A stretch of 64,000 bases of DNA from contig OZ018326.1 of the NCBI GenBank assembly GCA_963969495.1, forward strand, positions 4,645,444 through 4,709,443. The letters run 5' to 3'. Shown piece after piece: positions 35,496 to 48,111 of the stretch (its first letter is position 1; every line of letters begins with the position of its first letter). Source of the stretch: Ceratothoa steindachneri (taxonomy: Eukaryota; Arthropoda; Malacostraca; Isopoda; Cymothoidae). A program made the translations under genes and the position numbers. The notes under the pieces were generated by a model that saw only the letters and a list, made by a program, of their open reading frames with translations, was not told the DNA's origin and searched no databases.

Positions 35496-35600
35496 ATATT
35501 AAGAAACAATAATAAATAATGAGAGAAAAATTTGAAAAGGTTAGGCTCCGTCTCTTAACAGCGTAGACTATTAGGCTTTTGCTTAGGCTACGTCTTGAAA

Positions 35601-36816
35601 TTGAGTAATAAGTCATTGCGGTTTATTTAAAAGTTGTGTTAATTTAATTTTTGTTTTGTACCCTCAAAATGGAATGTCAAGTTGAAAGAAAGGCGCATTT
35701 TCGCCCCGTTTTGTTATTCATTTTCAATTGAGACGAAAACAATGCAAACGTAGCCAAAGCTCGTCGCGATATTTGTGCTGTGTACGGAGAAAATGCTTTA
35801 TCAGAAAGGACAGCTCAATGGTAGTTTTAACGTTTCAAAAACGGTCATTTCAATCTTAATGACGAAGAACGTTCTGGTCGCCCCATTAAGTTGGTTTAAG
35901 ATCGATTAAACGACCTTCTTCATGAAAATCCTCGTTAATCAACTAGAGAATTGGCTGTGCAATTGGCGTATGATCAGAAAACTGTAGTTAATCACCTTCA
36001 TTCGAGGGGAAAAGTTAAAAAACTCGGTGCATGGGTTACGCACGCTTTGAGCGAAAGTAACAAACTTCAACGCTCCATGATTGCCGCAGGTTTGCTTGCT
36101 CGTCACAAGGCTATTCGTGGATAAAAGGACAGATTTCTTCACTGCATCATCAGTGGCGACGAAAAGTGGTGTGTTTATATCAACATGAAGCATCGAAAAC
36201 AATGGCTTAGCCCCAATAAAAAAAAATTCTGTGATTAAAGCAAAGACTTCATCCACAAAAGCAGATGTTGTGTGTGTGGTGGGATTGTAGACGCATCATG
36301 CTTTATGAGCTTTTCACGAGCAAGGAAATTGTCAATGCAGAACTCTACGTTCAGCAAATGTATCGACTCGTCGAAACTATTCGTGAAAAGCGACCTCATC
36401 GACGTTATGGAGTCCTTGTGCAACACGACAATGCTCGTCCTCACATTGCCAATATGAAAAAAACGCCATCCAAACGCTTAATTGGGAAATCTTGCCGCAT
36501 TCTCCATATTTGCCAGACATAGCTCCATCGGATTTCCATCTGTTCTGATCGCTTTCCAACAATTTGCCTGGCGTTTCGTTCACTATTGATGTGGAATAAA
36601 TAACCTGGTTAGACGAATTCTTCGAGTCAAAATTCAGGGATTTTTATTGCAGCGGCATCGAAAAACTAGTTGAACATTGCGAAGAAGTCGTAAATAACAA
36701 CGGGAAATACATTATTGATTAAATTGCATATTGTTATCAATTAAAAATAAAGTTTTTCTAAAATTATTAATCGTGATGAATAAATTTGATAAAACCGCAA
36801 GAACTTATTCCTCAAC
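35601..36816 (+). mobile_element. mariner element, decayed
   Basis: The left terminus starts TTGAGTAATAAGTCATTGCG at 35601. The right terminus (36787-36815), read in reverse, is TTGAGGAATAAGTTCTTGCG followed by GTTTTATCAA. The two match at most positions. The element is about 1.2 kb, the standard mariner size, and encloses one transposase pseudogene. The TA target duplication is not clear. Confidence 0.85.
35669..36722 (+). pseudogene. mariner DD34D transposase pseudogene
   Basis: The ATG is at 35669 and the terminal stop at 36720-36722, giving about 351 codons against about 345 for the family. The N-terminal DNA-binding part keeps RTAQ and FKNGHF...GRP in broken frame. Catalytic motifs are SGDEKW (about 36150; first Asp), WWD near 36280, HDNARPH (about 36424; second Asp) and SPYLPDIAPSD with the third Asp at 36531-36533. 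Allowing for a one-base shift in the A-run near 36457-36463, exactly 34 residues separate the second and third Asp. At least five stops and two shifts make it dead. All three acidic residues survive. Confidence 0.88.
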
Positions 36817-37019
36817 CCATTATATTCTTCCCCAGCGCCAAAATTAGTGATATATCAATTGCAATAATAATATTTTCTTTAATTCAATAACGTAGAAAAT
36901 AGGTACTTCTAAGTTATCGGGTCGCACCCAAGAGAAAAGGCACCCCTCTCCATGTAGTTAGATTTAAATTTTACTACGGCTCAATTAGGAGGTTGTGGTA
37001 GAATAGGCTCGCGACGATA

Positions 37020-37022
<3 letters not shown>

Positions 37023-37073
<51 letters not shown>
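37023..37073. repeat. (AT)n microsatellite
   Basis: About 51 bp of uninterrupted alternating TA. Confidence 0.97.
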
Positions 37074-37075
<2 letters not shown>

Positions 37076-37079
37076 GTTG

Positions 37080-40000
37080 AGGGGATTATTCTATATTTCG
37101 AGTGCGTGGGAATCAGATTTTCAAAAGGGGGCCTGGAGAGGGCTTATTTATCTTCAATATACTTAAAAAGTGGAACGGAGCCCAAGGATAAATAATATTG
37201 CAAACATTAATAAAATAGAGTTTTATTAATTAATTTATCAAAAAAACATACGGAAAATATTTTCATGACTGGGGATTAAATGGGATAGACACAGGAAACG
37301 AAAAAGGTCATGGGAATATTTCACTAAGCGGAGGATTAAGATTTGGAGGAATTTAAAACGACAAAACAAACAAGAAGGGAAATGGTTGGCTGAAATCCGT
37401 TTAAAGCAGAGAGTTGCCTTGACCCAAAGTTAAATAGTTAAATGTAATTCGTAGCTTACGTAATTATAAGGTTGTCGTGGCAGAGGAAGGCGATGCGAAG
37501 GAATCTTTGGTCCAACTGGCCGTTTCTTTTCCAGGAGAAGGGGTTCTTCGGGAGGGGGGGTTGTCCTTAACGAGGGGGAAGGATTGACTTCGAAGAGTGA
37601 GAGCGAAGTGGGACTCGGAAGTACGAGAGATCCTTGAGACATAATATCGGAGATGCTCTAGATGAACAATGGAAGTTATTGGTATAACCAAGCGTTCTGT
37701 AGAAGAACGTTAAAAAGGGGGGAATTAAATTACCACTGACTTGATTTCTTGGGAACGAGAACCGTTTCTTAACGTACGGGCTTGAAGAAAAATGACTGCT
37801 CTAAAGTTGATCTCTTTCTAAACAACAGGAAGAAGGGTGGCCTGTTGACTTGGCGTCTCGAGGGCCACGAACCCTCACACTCCAGGGATATTGTCCTCCT
37901 CTGGACAATAAGGGGTTTCTCGGGGTAGAATTCCTGGGTGCACAAGGGAGACCGGATCGGCGTGATGCTTCGCGAAGATAATCGGGATCTGCTTCAAACG
38001 TGAAATGCTATCGCCTAAATAGCCGAAGCTAGCCCCTCGGCGTAGGAGACAATGGGGGGAAGAGACTTTGATAGAATGTCCCGGTGGCGCTTAGGAAAAT
38101 ATCTTATCTTCCCATAAGCCTAATTCAATCTGGCGAGATCGAAGCATGGGAGAAAACGGGGGATTGAACCTCCTTGATTAAACTTGGGAATGGTGGGCGA
38201 TAACGAGCCTTCTACTAACTCTCGCAGGATGCACGTGGGAAGCATGTGTTTTGACATGTGATAGGGGCTGAAGCATGGCAGCCTCAGACCATTCTATTAC
38301 AGAGGTCAAAGGGAATGGTACCTAATTATTAGACAATTCATTTCATTTTTCAAAATTCATACGCATTTCATCTCGCGTAAAGATAATTTTTTGTGCTGCC
38401 TTTTGTCTCTTGTAGTTTTTGCTTGATCATTCATTCACTTTAGTGTTACACTTACGAAATCAGCAAATTTAGCTGAAAAGTTATCTGTAAATCTATTTTT
38501 TTTTCGTTAAGAGCGTCCTCTAAAATGCACTGCATATAATATTTTTATTTTCCTGGACAGAAGGCATAATTAATTAAACACAGAGCTTGCTGGCAAAAAT
38601 CAACGATAACAATAAAAGTTTGTTTTATTTTCCAACACAATAATGTATCTGTTTTTTTACCATGAAATTTATACCTACCGACTCTTAATTATTTACTCTT
38701 CTATTTCAAATCAATTTTGTTTCTTTTATCAATTGTTGCTTTTTTTCCTATGTTTTTTACTAGATTTGGTAACCCGAGACATTTTCTTTCCCTTTTTTAA
38801 ACAATCCATCAAAATGAATCCAGTAACTAAGAATAGAGTACAAACATTAAACTGAGAATCAAACTCGCTTGTACTCAACCCCTATTTAAATAACATTTGT
38901 ACTCAATTCAATCTCTATTTATATTTAGTAATATTGATCTGTTTATTCTGCCCAAATTATTTAACGTAAAACTCGATTCATGTAAAAAATATTACAAATC
39001 TCACTAAAACAGACAAAATACTCACCAATGAGCGATGGCAAAAGCTAAAACTAAAAGATATACAAATAAACAAAATCACAAAAAAGAGAAAGATACGAAA
39101 AAGAGTAGAATTCATTTGGTGACTATTTGGCAGCAACGACCACCAGAGTCAAGATGAAAGATATCCATAAATGAGGAGTAAGTCCTATGAGTGAAGAAGC
39201 TCAAAATGTTTCATAAATTTAAGATTAGAAAAATTGGTTAATATTTCGAAAGCCTTTATCACTTGGAAACAAATTTAATTACTCCTATTATGTTAAGCAC
39301 ATTTTTGAGAGTCAATCTATATAGAATTTATTGAGCTGTTGATGTTAATATTATAATAATAACACTGAGTTTCAATATATTTTCTTTGCCTGAAATTGTG
39401 AAGACGTCACATTGTCTACATATTTTCTACTGACCCTATCTTGTCATCATTTTTCCCATTTTTATATATATTCGATTGGAGAACTCTCCGTTATTAGTTG
39501 TGGTGGAGCCCTTAATGTATTTGAAAGAACTCATAAAAGATGTTCACATTGACCTTTATCGTGCCTTGGAATTTTGGGAGGAACACTTTGTAAATCTAGA
39601 ATTTCTTCGAAAGCATGGATGGATTGGAGGAGGTTTGGGTTCGAAATGAGTGCCTATTGCTCTCTAAAACAGAAGTTTAATGGTGGTCAAAGGCGCATCA
39701 TAGAAAGGATTCAAAAGGAGAAAAAACAATACTAACCCTACTCATCCCAATGATTCTATTTGCTTTCGAGTTGCCTAAAATACCCGTTGATTAAAAAATC
39801 TGCGAGTCTGATGGTTAAAACCACCCACCAAAAAGGATGGTCTTTGATAGCGAAGTCCCATCCCCCCCGCCCTCATTGCCCTAGTTAGAGAAGGCTTGTA
39901 TAAGTTCACTAACTGGTAATTTGAAAATAAATGATTACCCTACTCTTGTTTAGCGTAGGTTAGGTTATATTAAGCCAGGTCAGGTTATCTTTTCTTGAAC

Positions 40001-41850
40001 TATTTTAGTTGATTTAACCAAAGCTGTTCAATTTTGGCGATTGTAATTTAACATATTTCCCTCGATTTCGAAGAAATCAGAATCAAACTTTATTTTGCTG
40101 CATTTCACCTTCCGAGCGCAAAAAAAAAAGAAATGACAGATTTGAACATAGCACAAAATATTCGACATGATGAAGTAATGACATGTACAAAATTGGATGA
40201 CGGTAAAGTAAATAATAACTGAAAAAATAGTGAAGAATACAAAAAGGAGGGATTAAATTAGAATAAATACACCGTGTAGGTGAAGATCCTGCTGATTTAT
40301 TGGCCATTTTCATTTCATAAGGTTTAAAGGAAATCAGAATTGCAAAGTCATGGTGCAATGAGTATTTTACATGGTTCTTTTACTAAGTTGAGTTGGAAGA
40401 GATAAAACTTAAATTAGTAACATATTTCATAACCAAATGGTTAACACATCAAGACTTCAATTTGTCCCCTGGACTAAGAGGAATTTGATGTTAAACAATA
40501 ATTGCCAAGAACAAGTAAGAAATCCACCAATCCATGAAAATGTATTTGACTCATTAAACACTGATTTATTTCTAGAGCCAGTTTAGAAACAACAGTATTA
40601 ATATAAAAATTAAAAGTATTGATTGAGATGTATCTGTTGTCATAAAACCTGTTTACCCAAATGTTTGGAGAATTAATATTCGTGGATTAAACTGAATATA
40701 ATAAATCGGAGAATCACTTTGCTTCTCTGATGAAAAGTAATATATTCCTTTATTTCAGAAAAATCACAGTCAATGATAATGTACCTAATATATTTAAGCC
40801 CATCTCCAAGTTAAATAAAAATGCACTTTGCATATACGTAAATAATAAACATTAGTTTTGAAAAAGATAGATCCATCCTATCGGAAATCAAAGTGCCAAG
40901 AAAAGAGAGGAATCCGTGAAAAATGCCAGCTAGTGACTCCCTAATGGCAAGGGTCAATGAAATCAGTGGAATATTGACTGGAAGCAATAAAAATGCTTAG
41001 GAAATTATTTTAGGATTATTAGCTCTAATCCTTAAAACCCGAAACAGTTAAACTGTGCATCTCACCAATTTAATTTAAAAGAAAAACAAAGAAAAAAAAT
41101 GCATAAACCTGTCACGACGCATTGGATCAAAAACGACTGGAGATAGAAAGAAAACTTAAATTGGACAATTTTATACAATAGGACCACCGAGAAAGGTAGA
41201 ATGATAAAATTCTCCCGACCACGGAAATCGAGTTAGGTGGAAGCTTTAAGGTGAGCTCTTTGAATAGTAAGGGAATGAACTAGGCTAATGAGGGTGGTAA
41301 TAGTAGCAAAAAGAGAAAATGCAGTAAAGTTTATTTATTCCATCTGTTAGATAACACCATTTCAGAGAATAAAATCTATATATAAGATTTTTAAATAAAT
41401 AAACAAGAAACTTTAGATAATTCAATAGTTTATTCTACCGTATCAATGTAAAGTTGGCAATATTTCCGCTTTTAAGACTTTCTACTAAAAATGCATGCAA
41501 TCTCTTATCGTATAACGATGTCAAAAGAAGGCGGTGTTCTTCTTATATTTAAGTCATTTCAACCAAGCAATGTTTATGAGGGAGAGTATGTAGGAATATG
41601 TTTATTTGTGTTTTTGCTCAATTTCATTATATTCAAAAAGGGACAACCAACGAAGGTATAAAGCTTATAGGGTGGTCGGGTGTAGTTTTTCCGACTTAGT
41701 GAAGTTAGGGCACGTGAAAATAATGCACTATTAATTTCTAAGTCATCATTATTCTAGCAGAGAAGCGTAAACCAACGGGGTAAAAGTTTGCGAAAAGAAT
41801 TAGTTTTTTTTAAGAATCCATCTGCCAACAGCCTACTATGGCAAGAGTGG
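37080..41850. other. 4.8 kb with no gene recognised
   Basis: The interval 37.4-38.3 kb is GC-elevated and repeat-like but unassigned. The remainder is AT-rich. A short TAGGTTAGGTTA occurs at about 39956. No domain-bearing frame is visible on either strand. Confidence 0.35.
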
Positions 41851-42149
41851 ATGCAATCACCGTACATATTAATGCTAAACTAGATTTTAAAAAAATAAAT
41901 ATTTATGCTAAAGACGGAAAGAAAAATACGAAAAAAACAAAAACAGATGAAAGAGAAAATAACAAAAACAGAAATAAAAAAGCAAAGCAAGAAGAAGGAA
42001 GCAATTTCCTTCATCGGGGGAGGGGGGGAGGTAGTCTCCCACTGGCGCATGAACATGCAACCTAACACAGAGTGAAATAAAATAGAAGAGGCCAGCTTCT
42101 TTCAAAAAGTCGGATAGTTGAGAAGTATTAGTACACGAATCCGTCCCGA

Positions 42150-42850
42150 GTACAAGGGACAAGGGGTAGCCAACCCACGACAGGTTAAGTGCGCAAATAT
42201 CACTCAGACTGAAACATTCGAAAACAATGTGCAAGCAGTTTGGGCTAGAATGCAGTTGTCGCAATAGAGTGTAGGTGAGCGCTCTATCAAATGCTGGTGT
42301 GTTACGCGATTGTTCTCAATTCAAGGACGACAAAAAGCGACCTGAAGCCGTCGTTAGATCCATGGGAAGAGTCGCGATTCAATGGCATGCAACATTGAGT
42401 TCCCCTCGGCCGTCTCCTATCTTTTTGGCAAGCAACATAGCAGAAAATAATTTCAAAATCACCAGCTTTGCGGCCAGCGTGCCTTCACTAATGCCCCGAA
42501 CCTGGATGTGTGGAGATTCCAATCCTCCAAAATCCTCCAAAAGCACTCAGAGCGGTTTGTGAGTAGCTAAAAATAAGGGTCCTTTCTTCGAACCGGGCAC
42601 GACGTGGTATATCCTTTAACGAGCGGGATTTTGAAATCAGCTCAGGCGAGAAGACAAATTTAGCGACTAGTTGAGTCCTGTAGGCTACAAACAGATGGGA
42701 AAACGGTGTGGAAACGCAGACCGCCCTGGGACTTGGATAATCCGTATACATTCGCTGCCACGGATCCAGTGCAATACAAAGTGTGCTCCTAAGAGGCTGA
42801 CGGCAATACTTCCGTCGCTGTAGAAGCTTTGTGAGCAGAGGCATAGCGAC
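42150..42850 (-). pseudogene. F1 copy B: RNase H and C-terminal region
   Basis: The open minus frame 42488-42844 (118 codons) starts near RMYTDYPSPRAVCVSTPF, corresponding to the first catalytic Asp motif iYTDGS......gvgvs. It reaches ELISKSR (position of the catalytic Glu) and RTLIFSYSQTALSAFGGF, where the third motif iFSDSQSAL has lost its Asp to Tyr. Further on, in another frame at about 42.25-42.18 kb, CLHIVFECFSLSDICALNL occupies the conserved ..H.lveCp.....R..yl tail. RNase H degrades the RNA strand after reverse transcription. Here it is inactive by the Asp loss and shifts. Confidence 0.75.
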
Positions 42851-43259
42851 GAATATTCAAAGATGCTATCCTGCAGGGCGTGGTTCTGAGGTCCGGAAAA
42901 AATTTCCCGCCCCTACACTCAAAGGGTTTATGATATGACTGGCGTATTTCGACATCACGGGTACTGTCGTGATAAGCTGCAGAGGTAGTGAGTGCAGTTA
43001 GTTAATAAGGGAGGTGGGGTGTTTCTCGGGTACATACAAAAAGTCCACTGTGCACGGCGCAGTACGAGAGGCATGTCTGCAACCTAGACAAGTAGACTCT
43101 AAATGGAAAGGTGCGGAAAGCACAGGTCACCTGGCATGGAACGGTGTGGTCGATCGAGTTCCCCTTCTGCAATACACACTTGTATGCGGATGAATAGAAC
43201 CCGCATTGGTTCCCAGATTAAAAAAATCAAAAGATAGATAGAAAAGCAAGTCTGTAACG

Positions 43260-43870
43260 CTATCAGGACCTCATGTGCTGAACCTCACGAAACGAAGAAA
43301 GTTCATGGGCCAAGTACAAGATTCCCTAAGGCGGCGAATGTGAGCTTCCCAGGTAAGGCCTTGGGCAAAAACAAGAGCAAGGAAACGGTGCGAATCTACT
43401 AATTCCAGGCGAACCCCGTTTAGGAGCAAGTAGGTTTAGAAATGAAGGAGGGGATGGCTGCAAAATGGTACCACCTTAGCCTTGGAAAAGAAAACCAAAA
43501 CCTGTGCACTTGGGTTTAGAGAGAGAATCAATTCATTACATGTTGCTTTCAACGATCTACATTTAGTATTTGGGCTGCACCAAAATAGCTCGAAAACTCG
43601 TTCATGTAGAGCATAGCGAGAACATCTTGTCTGTGCACCAAAGTGATACCGAAGATGATTAGAGCAAAGATTATGATACTAATGACACTTATATTCAGGA
43701 AAGCATCCTCCTGCTCCATTGTGCCTCCGTTCAGATCGCTTTCTCATCTTTGCAAGAAAGGTCATCCTGTTAAGTGAAGACATATATGCCTGGACGGAAG
43801 AGCAGCAGTCATGCTTCAAAACATACCAAGATCTAGATCTAAATCGAGGGAAAACATCGACATCGGGCAT
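43260..43870 (-). pseudogene. F1 copy B: RT remnant with spacer joined to late palm
   Basis: The spacer motif YMSSLNRMTFLAKMRKR (about 43790) is followed almost directly by a GG...S..S.iIFALIIFGI stretch (about 43700-43640), the position of GvPQGsvLSvtLFalaIN. Then comes VLAMLYMNEFSSYF (about 43620-43575), where YVDD has become YMNE. The thumb follows as VDSHRFLALVFAQGLTWEAH (about 43401-43340), matching VRFLGL.FD..LtW..H. The early RT motifs are missing, so an internal deletion joined the spacer to the late palm. Confidence 0.72.
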
Positions 43871-44443
43871 CGCTTACAGCACATTTAAGCATTACGCTTG
43901 TTTTTATGGCCGTTTCAGACTCGGCTAACCACCACAGAATCAAGCGGCATACAAAAACTGCCATAACTTCTAGAAATAATACTTAGGCCGAAGGTGAGGA
44001 GGTTGACGGAGAAGAACTAACCGTCCCCTTCCACCAACCTCAAATGATGAAATATGACACAGAAATCGCTTATTTCCACCACCACACCACACCAAGCACT
44101 AGCGGGGTCTTTCAGATAGCAGCCGTCCATCAGGAGAAATAAGGGAAATATCAAGAAAGGATAATGAAGCAGTAATCGGGCATTGATCATCAACGAATAG
44201 CAAACCTAGCTACAGTTCATCGATCAGGTTTGCAAGGACATGCCACCTACGTTTAATGGAGTTGTTTCCTCAGAACAAGTGTCTCCTTCTGAAATCCAAG
44301 AGATATATAAATGCGTTGGAAGTACCTCGCGCCGGGTGACGGTGGAAAGTACGCAGAAATAACAATATAACTCTCCTAATCAGGAACAGCTGCACTGCTA
44401 CTGTCTAAAAGGAGGTATTTAAAAAAGGAGAAAAATGGAGACA

Positions 44444-44776
44444 TCATGCCAGATGTAAATCACTACTCCTGCTTGCCTCCATCCCGTGGAGCAGATGGTG
44501 AAAATCCTTTGAACGCAGGAGGCTCGGTACGAGGCAGGTAAAAACGAAGCTCCGCAGCTTATCCCAGATGCCCCGGATTCCGCAGAAATTCCATTGAAGA
44601 AATATACCCTTCAGGCCTATCGCTGAGGGAAATTTTGAAACTTCTTCAAAGAGAAGATCCTCAATGGAATAGCCGTTTGCTTCCGGAGGCAGACCTCCAG
44701 CCACTATTGGCTGAACACGGTGCTGAACCGCTGTACCCTTTGAGGACTTATTAGAGGAGGTTTTCACTAACTTCAA
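44444..44776 (-). pseudogene. F1 copy B: ORF1/ORF2 junction and endonuclease start
   Basis: This 110-codon open minus frame contains IFLQWNFCGIRGIWDKLRSF at about residues 63-82. It matches the ILQWN.rGIr.n...L opening of LINE endonucleases, catalytic Asn kept. The upstream part (EANGYSIEDLLFEEVSKFP) would be the ORF2 leader or ORF1 end. The nuclease is not readable much beyond this opening. Confidence 0.68.
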
Positions 44777-44799
44777 ATTTTGGCAAGTGGGGCGATTCG

Positions 44800-47340
44800 G
44801 TGGCCGGGGTCCCTACTTTGGAGGATACGCCGTCTCCGAGACACCAAGTCCAGCCTTAGGTGGAGCGTAAGAGTTGTTGCTTTTATGATTTTGTTGTCCT
44901 TTCAGGATACAGCTTTAGGAATCCCGTAAGATGGCCTATCGACCCCTTTCAGTGGTGTTGGCTCATATGAGTCTAAAGACTAGGTTGAGGTGCGCGGCCG
45001 TTTTACATTAAGGGAAAGAGTCAGGCAGGGGAAAGGGAAGAACTGGTTTCAGCCGGAAAATGGAGTGAAATCTTTGTGCAGTCAGTTTTAAGAGGGGAGT
45101 TTCTTTGGTTAGTATAACAGGCAGAAGGGTACCAAATGAGTGAATATTTTTTTAAAATTAAGGCATATGAGGTCCAAGCTAGAAACGAAGCAGGCCAGGA
45201 CCAAGTTCTTAACCTCAAGGATTAAGAGACGATCCGTAGTCTGAACGTCCAGGATTACCTCATCCTTGATATAAGCCCCTAATTGTTTCTAAAACGCTGC
45301 GTGTAGTTCTCTGCAATTGATACACCTGGCTATTTACGATAGTAACTTATCGTATTCGGTCTTAGAGCAACTTACAGAGAATTTGAGTAAACGCGAATTT
45401 GCAAGTCTACCAAAGTGATACGTACGGTCCAAGCTTTGTCAATATTAGCAACTTCGAGGCAGTGACACGAACTTCTCCACGTGGTAGTAATACTAACCGG
45501 CACGCACAGACTCAGAGTTCCTTTTAGTGTTGAACGTGACAAAGAGGGTAGGGTCCCGGTGCCTCTCCTTGTCTTCTCATTACACCTTTACCACCTTCAT
45601 TGGCGAATTCCAAGATGATTTCTTCTATGGAGTAGTCAACAACTTCCCTCTCTTATAAACTACTTTTTCAAGAGGTTTGTGAGAGAGTATGGCATCACAC
45701 TTAATGGCAAGCCATATAGTGTCAGAATTCTACAAATCATGACCGATTCGTAGGTGATCTGAGGCATTTTCTACAAGTTTCCCTCGGAGAAACGAGTCAC
45801 CTTCGGTTCTCAAACCGATCAACCTTGTAAATGCTCTCCTCCGCTAGATCATGTTGTCCTTAGCAAACATGCTTTAATCAGTGAGGCAAATAACCACCGT
45901 CATTTGAGGAGCTCTATATAACCGGGACACCGCTATGCGCACATGTGACTTTGCTTTTGGTTTGCTACCTCTCAAATTCAGGGACTTCAGTCTTCCCCAT
46001 CTTGTACTGGCTACTTGCCGAAACGTCAGCGGTCTTATCCATCCCCGGATCTCCAGCAGATGGAGAGGAGCCAATTCACCTCTTTGTCTTCCTCTTACTC
46101 ATTTTGTTTTATCGAGAGTAGGGTGAGGATTGAACCCGCTTCTCTTTACGGCTCTTAAGAGAGAAAGGCGGTACGGATCGGCCTCAGCAAGATCCTTCTT
46201 CGAAATGGAGAAGCTCTTATTTGTCAAAGGAATACTAGCCTAAGGATGAGGTCCCTCCTCTTCTAATGGTTCCATTGCGGCCTGAGCCACGTGAAGAAAA
46301 GTCTACACAACATCGAATTCAGGTTCAGTGTTTTTCACCAATCCCAAGTACACCCCTATGGAAGATCCTGCCATCTCTGACTTGGTCACTTCCTGGATGA
46401 TGTCTACCATAGGGGTCTTCATCTCTCAAGCCCCTCCAAGGCATCACACATCTCATTCGAGATAGTTTTTGTTGTGTCATCCCTAGCCAGTGAGCCGACC
46501 TCTATCGGGGTCGAGAGGATGGCAGGCACGCTGACTGTCTGCAATATCAAAATACATTAATGCAGGACTGCAAGTGGCACGACAAAAATGGTCCCGCTTT
46601 CATTTGTCACCCTATAAGCTTTAGCCCCATCGAGTCGCACCCACTGGAATCGGCCAATTTTGGGCGCCTGCCTACTCTGTCGCCAATCCTCTGTGATAGC
46701 AAAATAAGAAAATCCAATTGGTTGAAAAATAGAGAAGTCCTTGGACGACTCAAGAGATGAGGGTCATGGGGAAACCACCACACCAAAGGCGCCAGAAGTG
46801 AACTAAGCCTCATCTCCGGTAGAAGAGGGTTGGAGAGGCCCCTGAGAAAGGAAAGGGGGGCCCCGTTTTTAATAGGTGGATGTACCTCTGGGTGGCTCCT
46901 ATGATGGCGCATACGGATGGTAAGAGGGGAGCCCCTCCCCCAGTTGAAAATGTCTCGTGTTACCTCCTTCTCCCCGATACCAAAAGAAGGCGAGGCCACG
47001 CTTGAAGGTAGATGGCAATATTTATGGAAAATAGACACTATGATCTTGCAATGACTTGAGAGCTTCCGAGGAAAATCAACATAGGATCAGAAATTTCAAG
47101 TGTCATCCTTTACAAATAATTGGTGCTGCTCCAGCGTTGATGGGCTTCCCCAACCCGTTCAGCCTTTCAAGCAAAATTGTCCTGGAGCTTTAAATAGAAA
47201 TGATGGTGACGGCGTAGCCACATTATGGCTGTACGGGAGTAAGGTGGGAAGAGTTGATGGCCCAACACATCCCATATGTAATACTTGCAGCAGGTATACA
47301 CTGTGTCCCGACTAAGGCTCTTTTAGAGAGTGAAATCGCT
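44800..47340 (-). pseudogene. F1 copy B: ORF1 and 5' region remnants
   Basis: Minus frames at 45874-46074, 45021-45218 and 46607-47038 are pieces of a gag-like ORF1 and its leader. They were recognised by position and by nucleotide similarity to copies A and C (for example the CCAATCCTCTGTGATAGCAAA stretch at about 46684). A readable piece is IEEIILEFANEG (about 45630), resembling the ..eel.e.l..qGV..v segment of LINE ORF1. The 46607-47038 frame (143 codons) is the longest but shows no domain. Confidence 0.5.
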
Positions 47341-47569
47341 CTGAACATCAAGAGCGTCTGTGGATAGGAGAACTAGTTAGAGAAGTAGAGTCTTCCTTGT
47401 CCACTAACGAGTAGGGTGGGTAGTCACCTATTAATGCCATACCGTCGTACTAAGTGATATCAGGATGGCATGCAGTCGACTAAGGCAGCATGGCTACCGG
47501 ACCGACCTCTGTCCAGGTAAGAACAGTCCTCCTTGTACAAAGTGCAGTTAAAAAGGTTGAGGGGATAGC

Positions 47570-47900
47570 CGAAATAATAATAATAAATAGTACTATTAAA
47601 CTATTATACATAATAATAATAATACACGATAGCATTAATAATTGATAATAATGATAAATTCTAATAATAGATAATCATAGTAAATTAATAAATAATTATC
47701 ATACAAAATACTACTACTAATAAAAATATTACTCATATTAAATAAAAATAATAATAGGTAGAGAATTGCTTAGTGAGAGCGCGGGCAAAGCGAACAAATA
47801 ATTTTACCAGGCCCCATCAGAGAGTTCAAACCAACCCAGTAACGTCGGCGCCCACCTAATTTCATATCAGGACAGTATGATGTGCACCTCCTTCAGCTAA
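47570..47900. repeat. (AAT)n-rich tract and GC-rich block flanking F1 copy B
   Basis: It repeats the arrangement seen at 28.2-28.56 kb beside copy A: an AATAAT tract, then a GCG-rich block containing CAACCCAGTAAC. It is either the 5' end of family F1 or a second repeat inserted at the same place. Confidence 0.6.
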
Positions 47901-48014
47901 CAAGTAAGTATAAAGGGCGACACAAGGTGCTCCCTCGAGGGAATTATATGAGTGTGCCAAGTTATAAAGTTAGTGGTACTGAAATGTGTGGACGGTGCAA
48001 GTGGAGTGTCTCAC

Positions 48015-48034
48015 TATCTCTCTCTCTCTCCCTC

Positions 48035-48108
<74 letters not shown>
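48015..48108. repeat. (CT)n then (TA)n microsatellite
   Basis: A short CT run is followed by about 70 bp of alternating TA. The apparent IYIYIY-type peptides on both strands arise from it and are not genes. Confidence 0.97.

Positions 48109-48111
<3 letters not shown>

Larger units (their letters stand above)
41860..47540 (-). mobile_element. Non-LTR retrotransposon family F1, copy B
   Basis: Minus strand, from high to low coordinate: 5' region and ORF1 (about 47.3-44.8 kb), endonuclease start (about 44.6 kb), a gap in readability, the RT-preceding spacer (about 43.85-43.70 kb), RT from the QG..LS position through thumb (about 43.7-43.26 kb), RNase H (42.85-42.27 kb) and C-terminal region (to about 42.15 kb), then an A-rich (plus strand) 3' flank. 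It is the most complete of the three copies. Many stops and an internal RT deletion make it inactive. Confidence 0.8.

Noticed and set aside
39950..39995. TAGGTTAGGTTA as telomeric repeat
   Set aside because: Only about two TTAGG units. Too short to infer an interstitial telomere, though TTAGG is the common arthropod repeat.
46607..47038. 143-codon minus frame as an independent gene
   Set aside because: It lies inside F1 copy B, has no domain, and aligns at nucleotide level with copies A and C, so it is element sequence.
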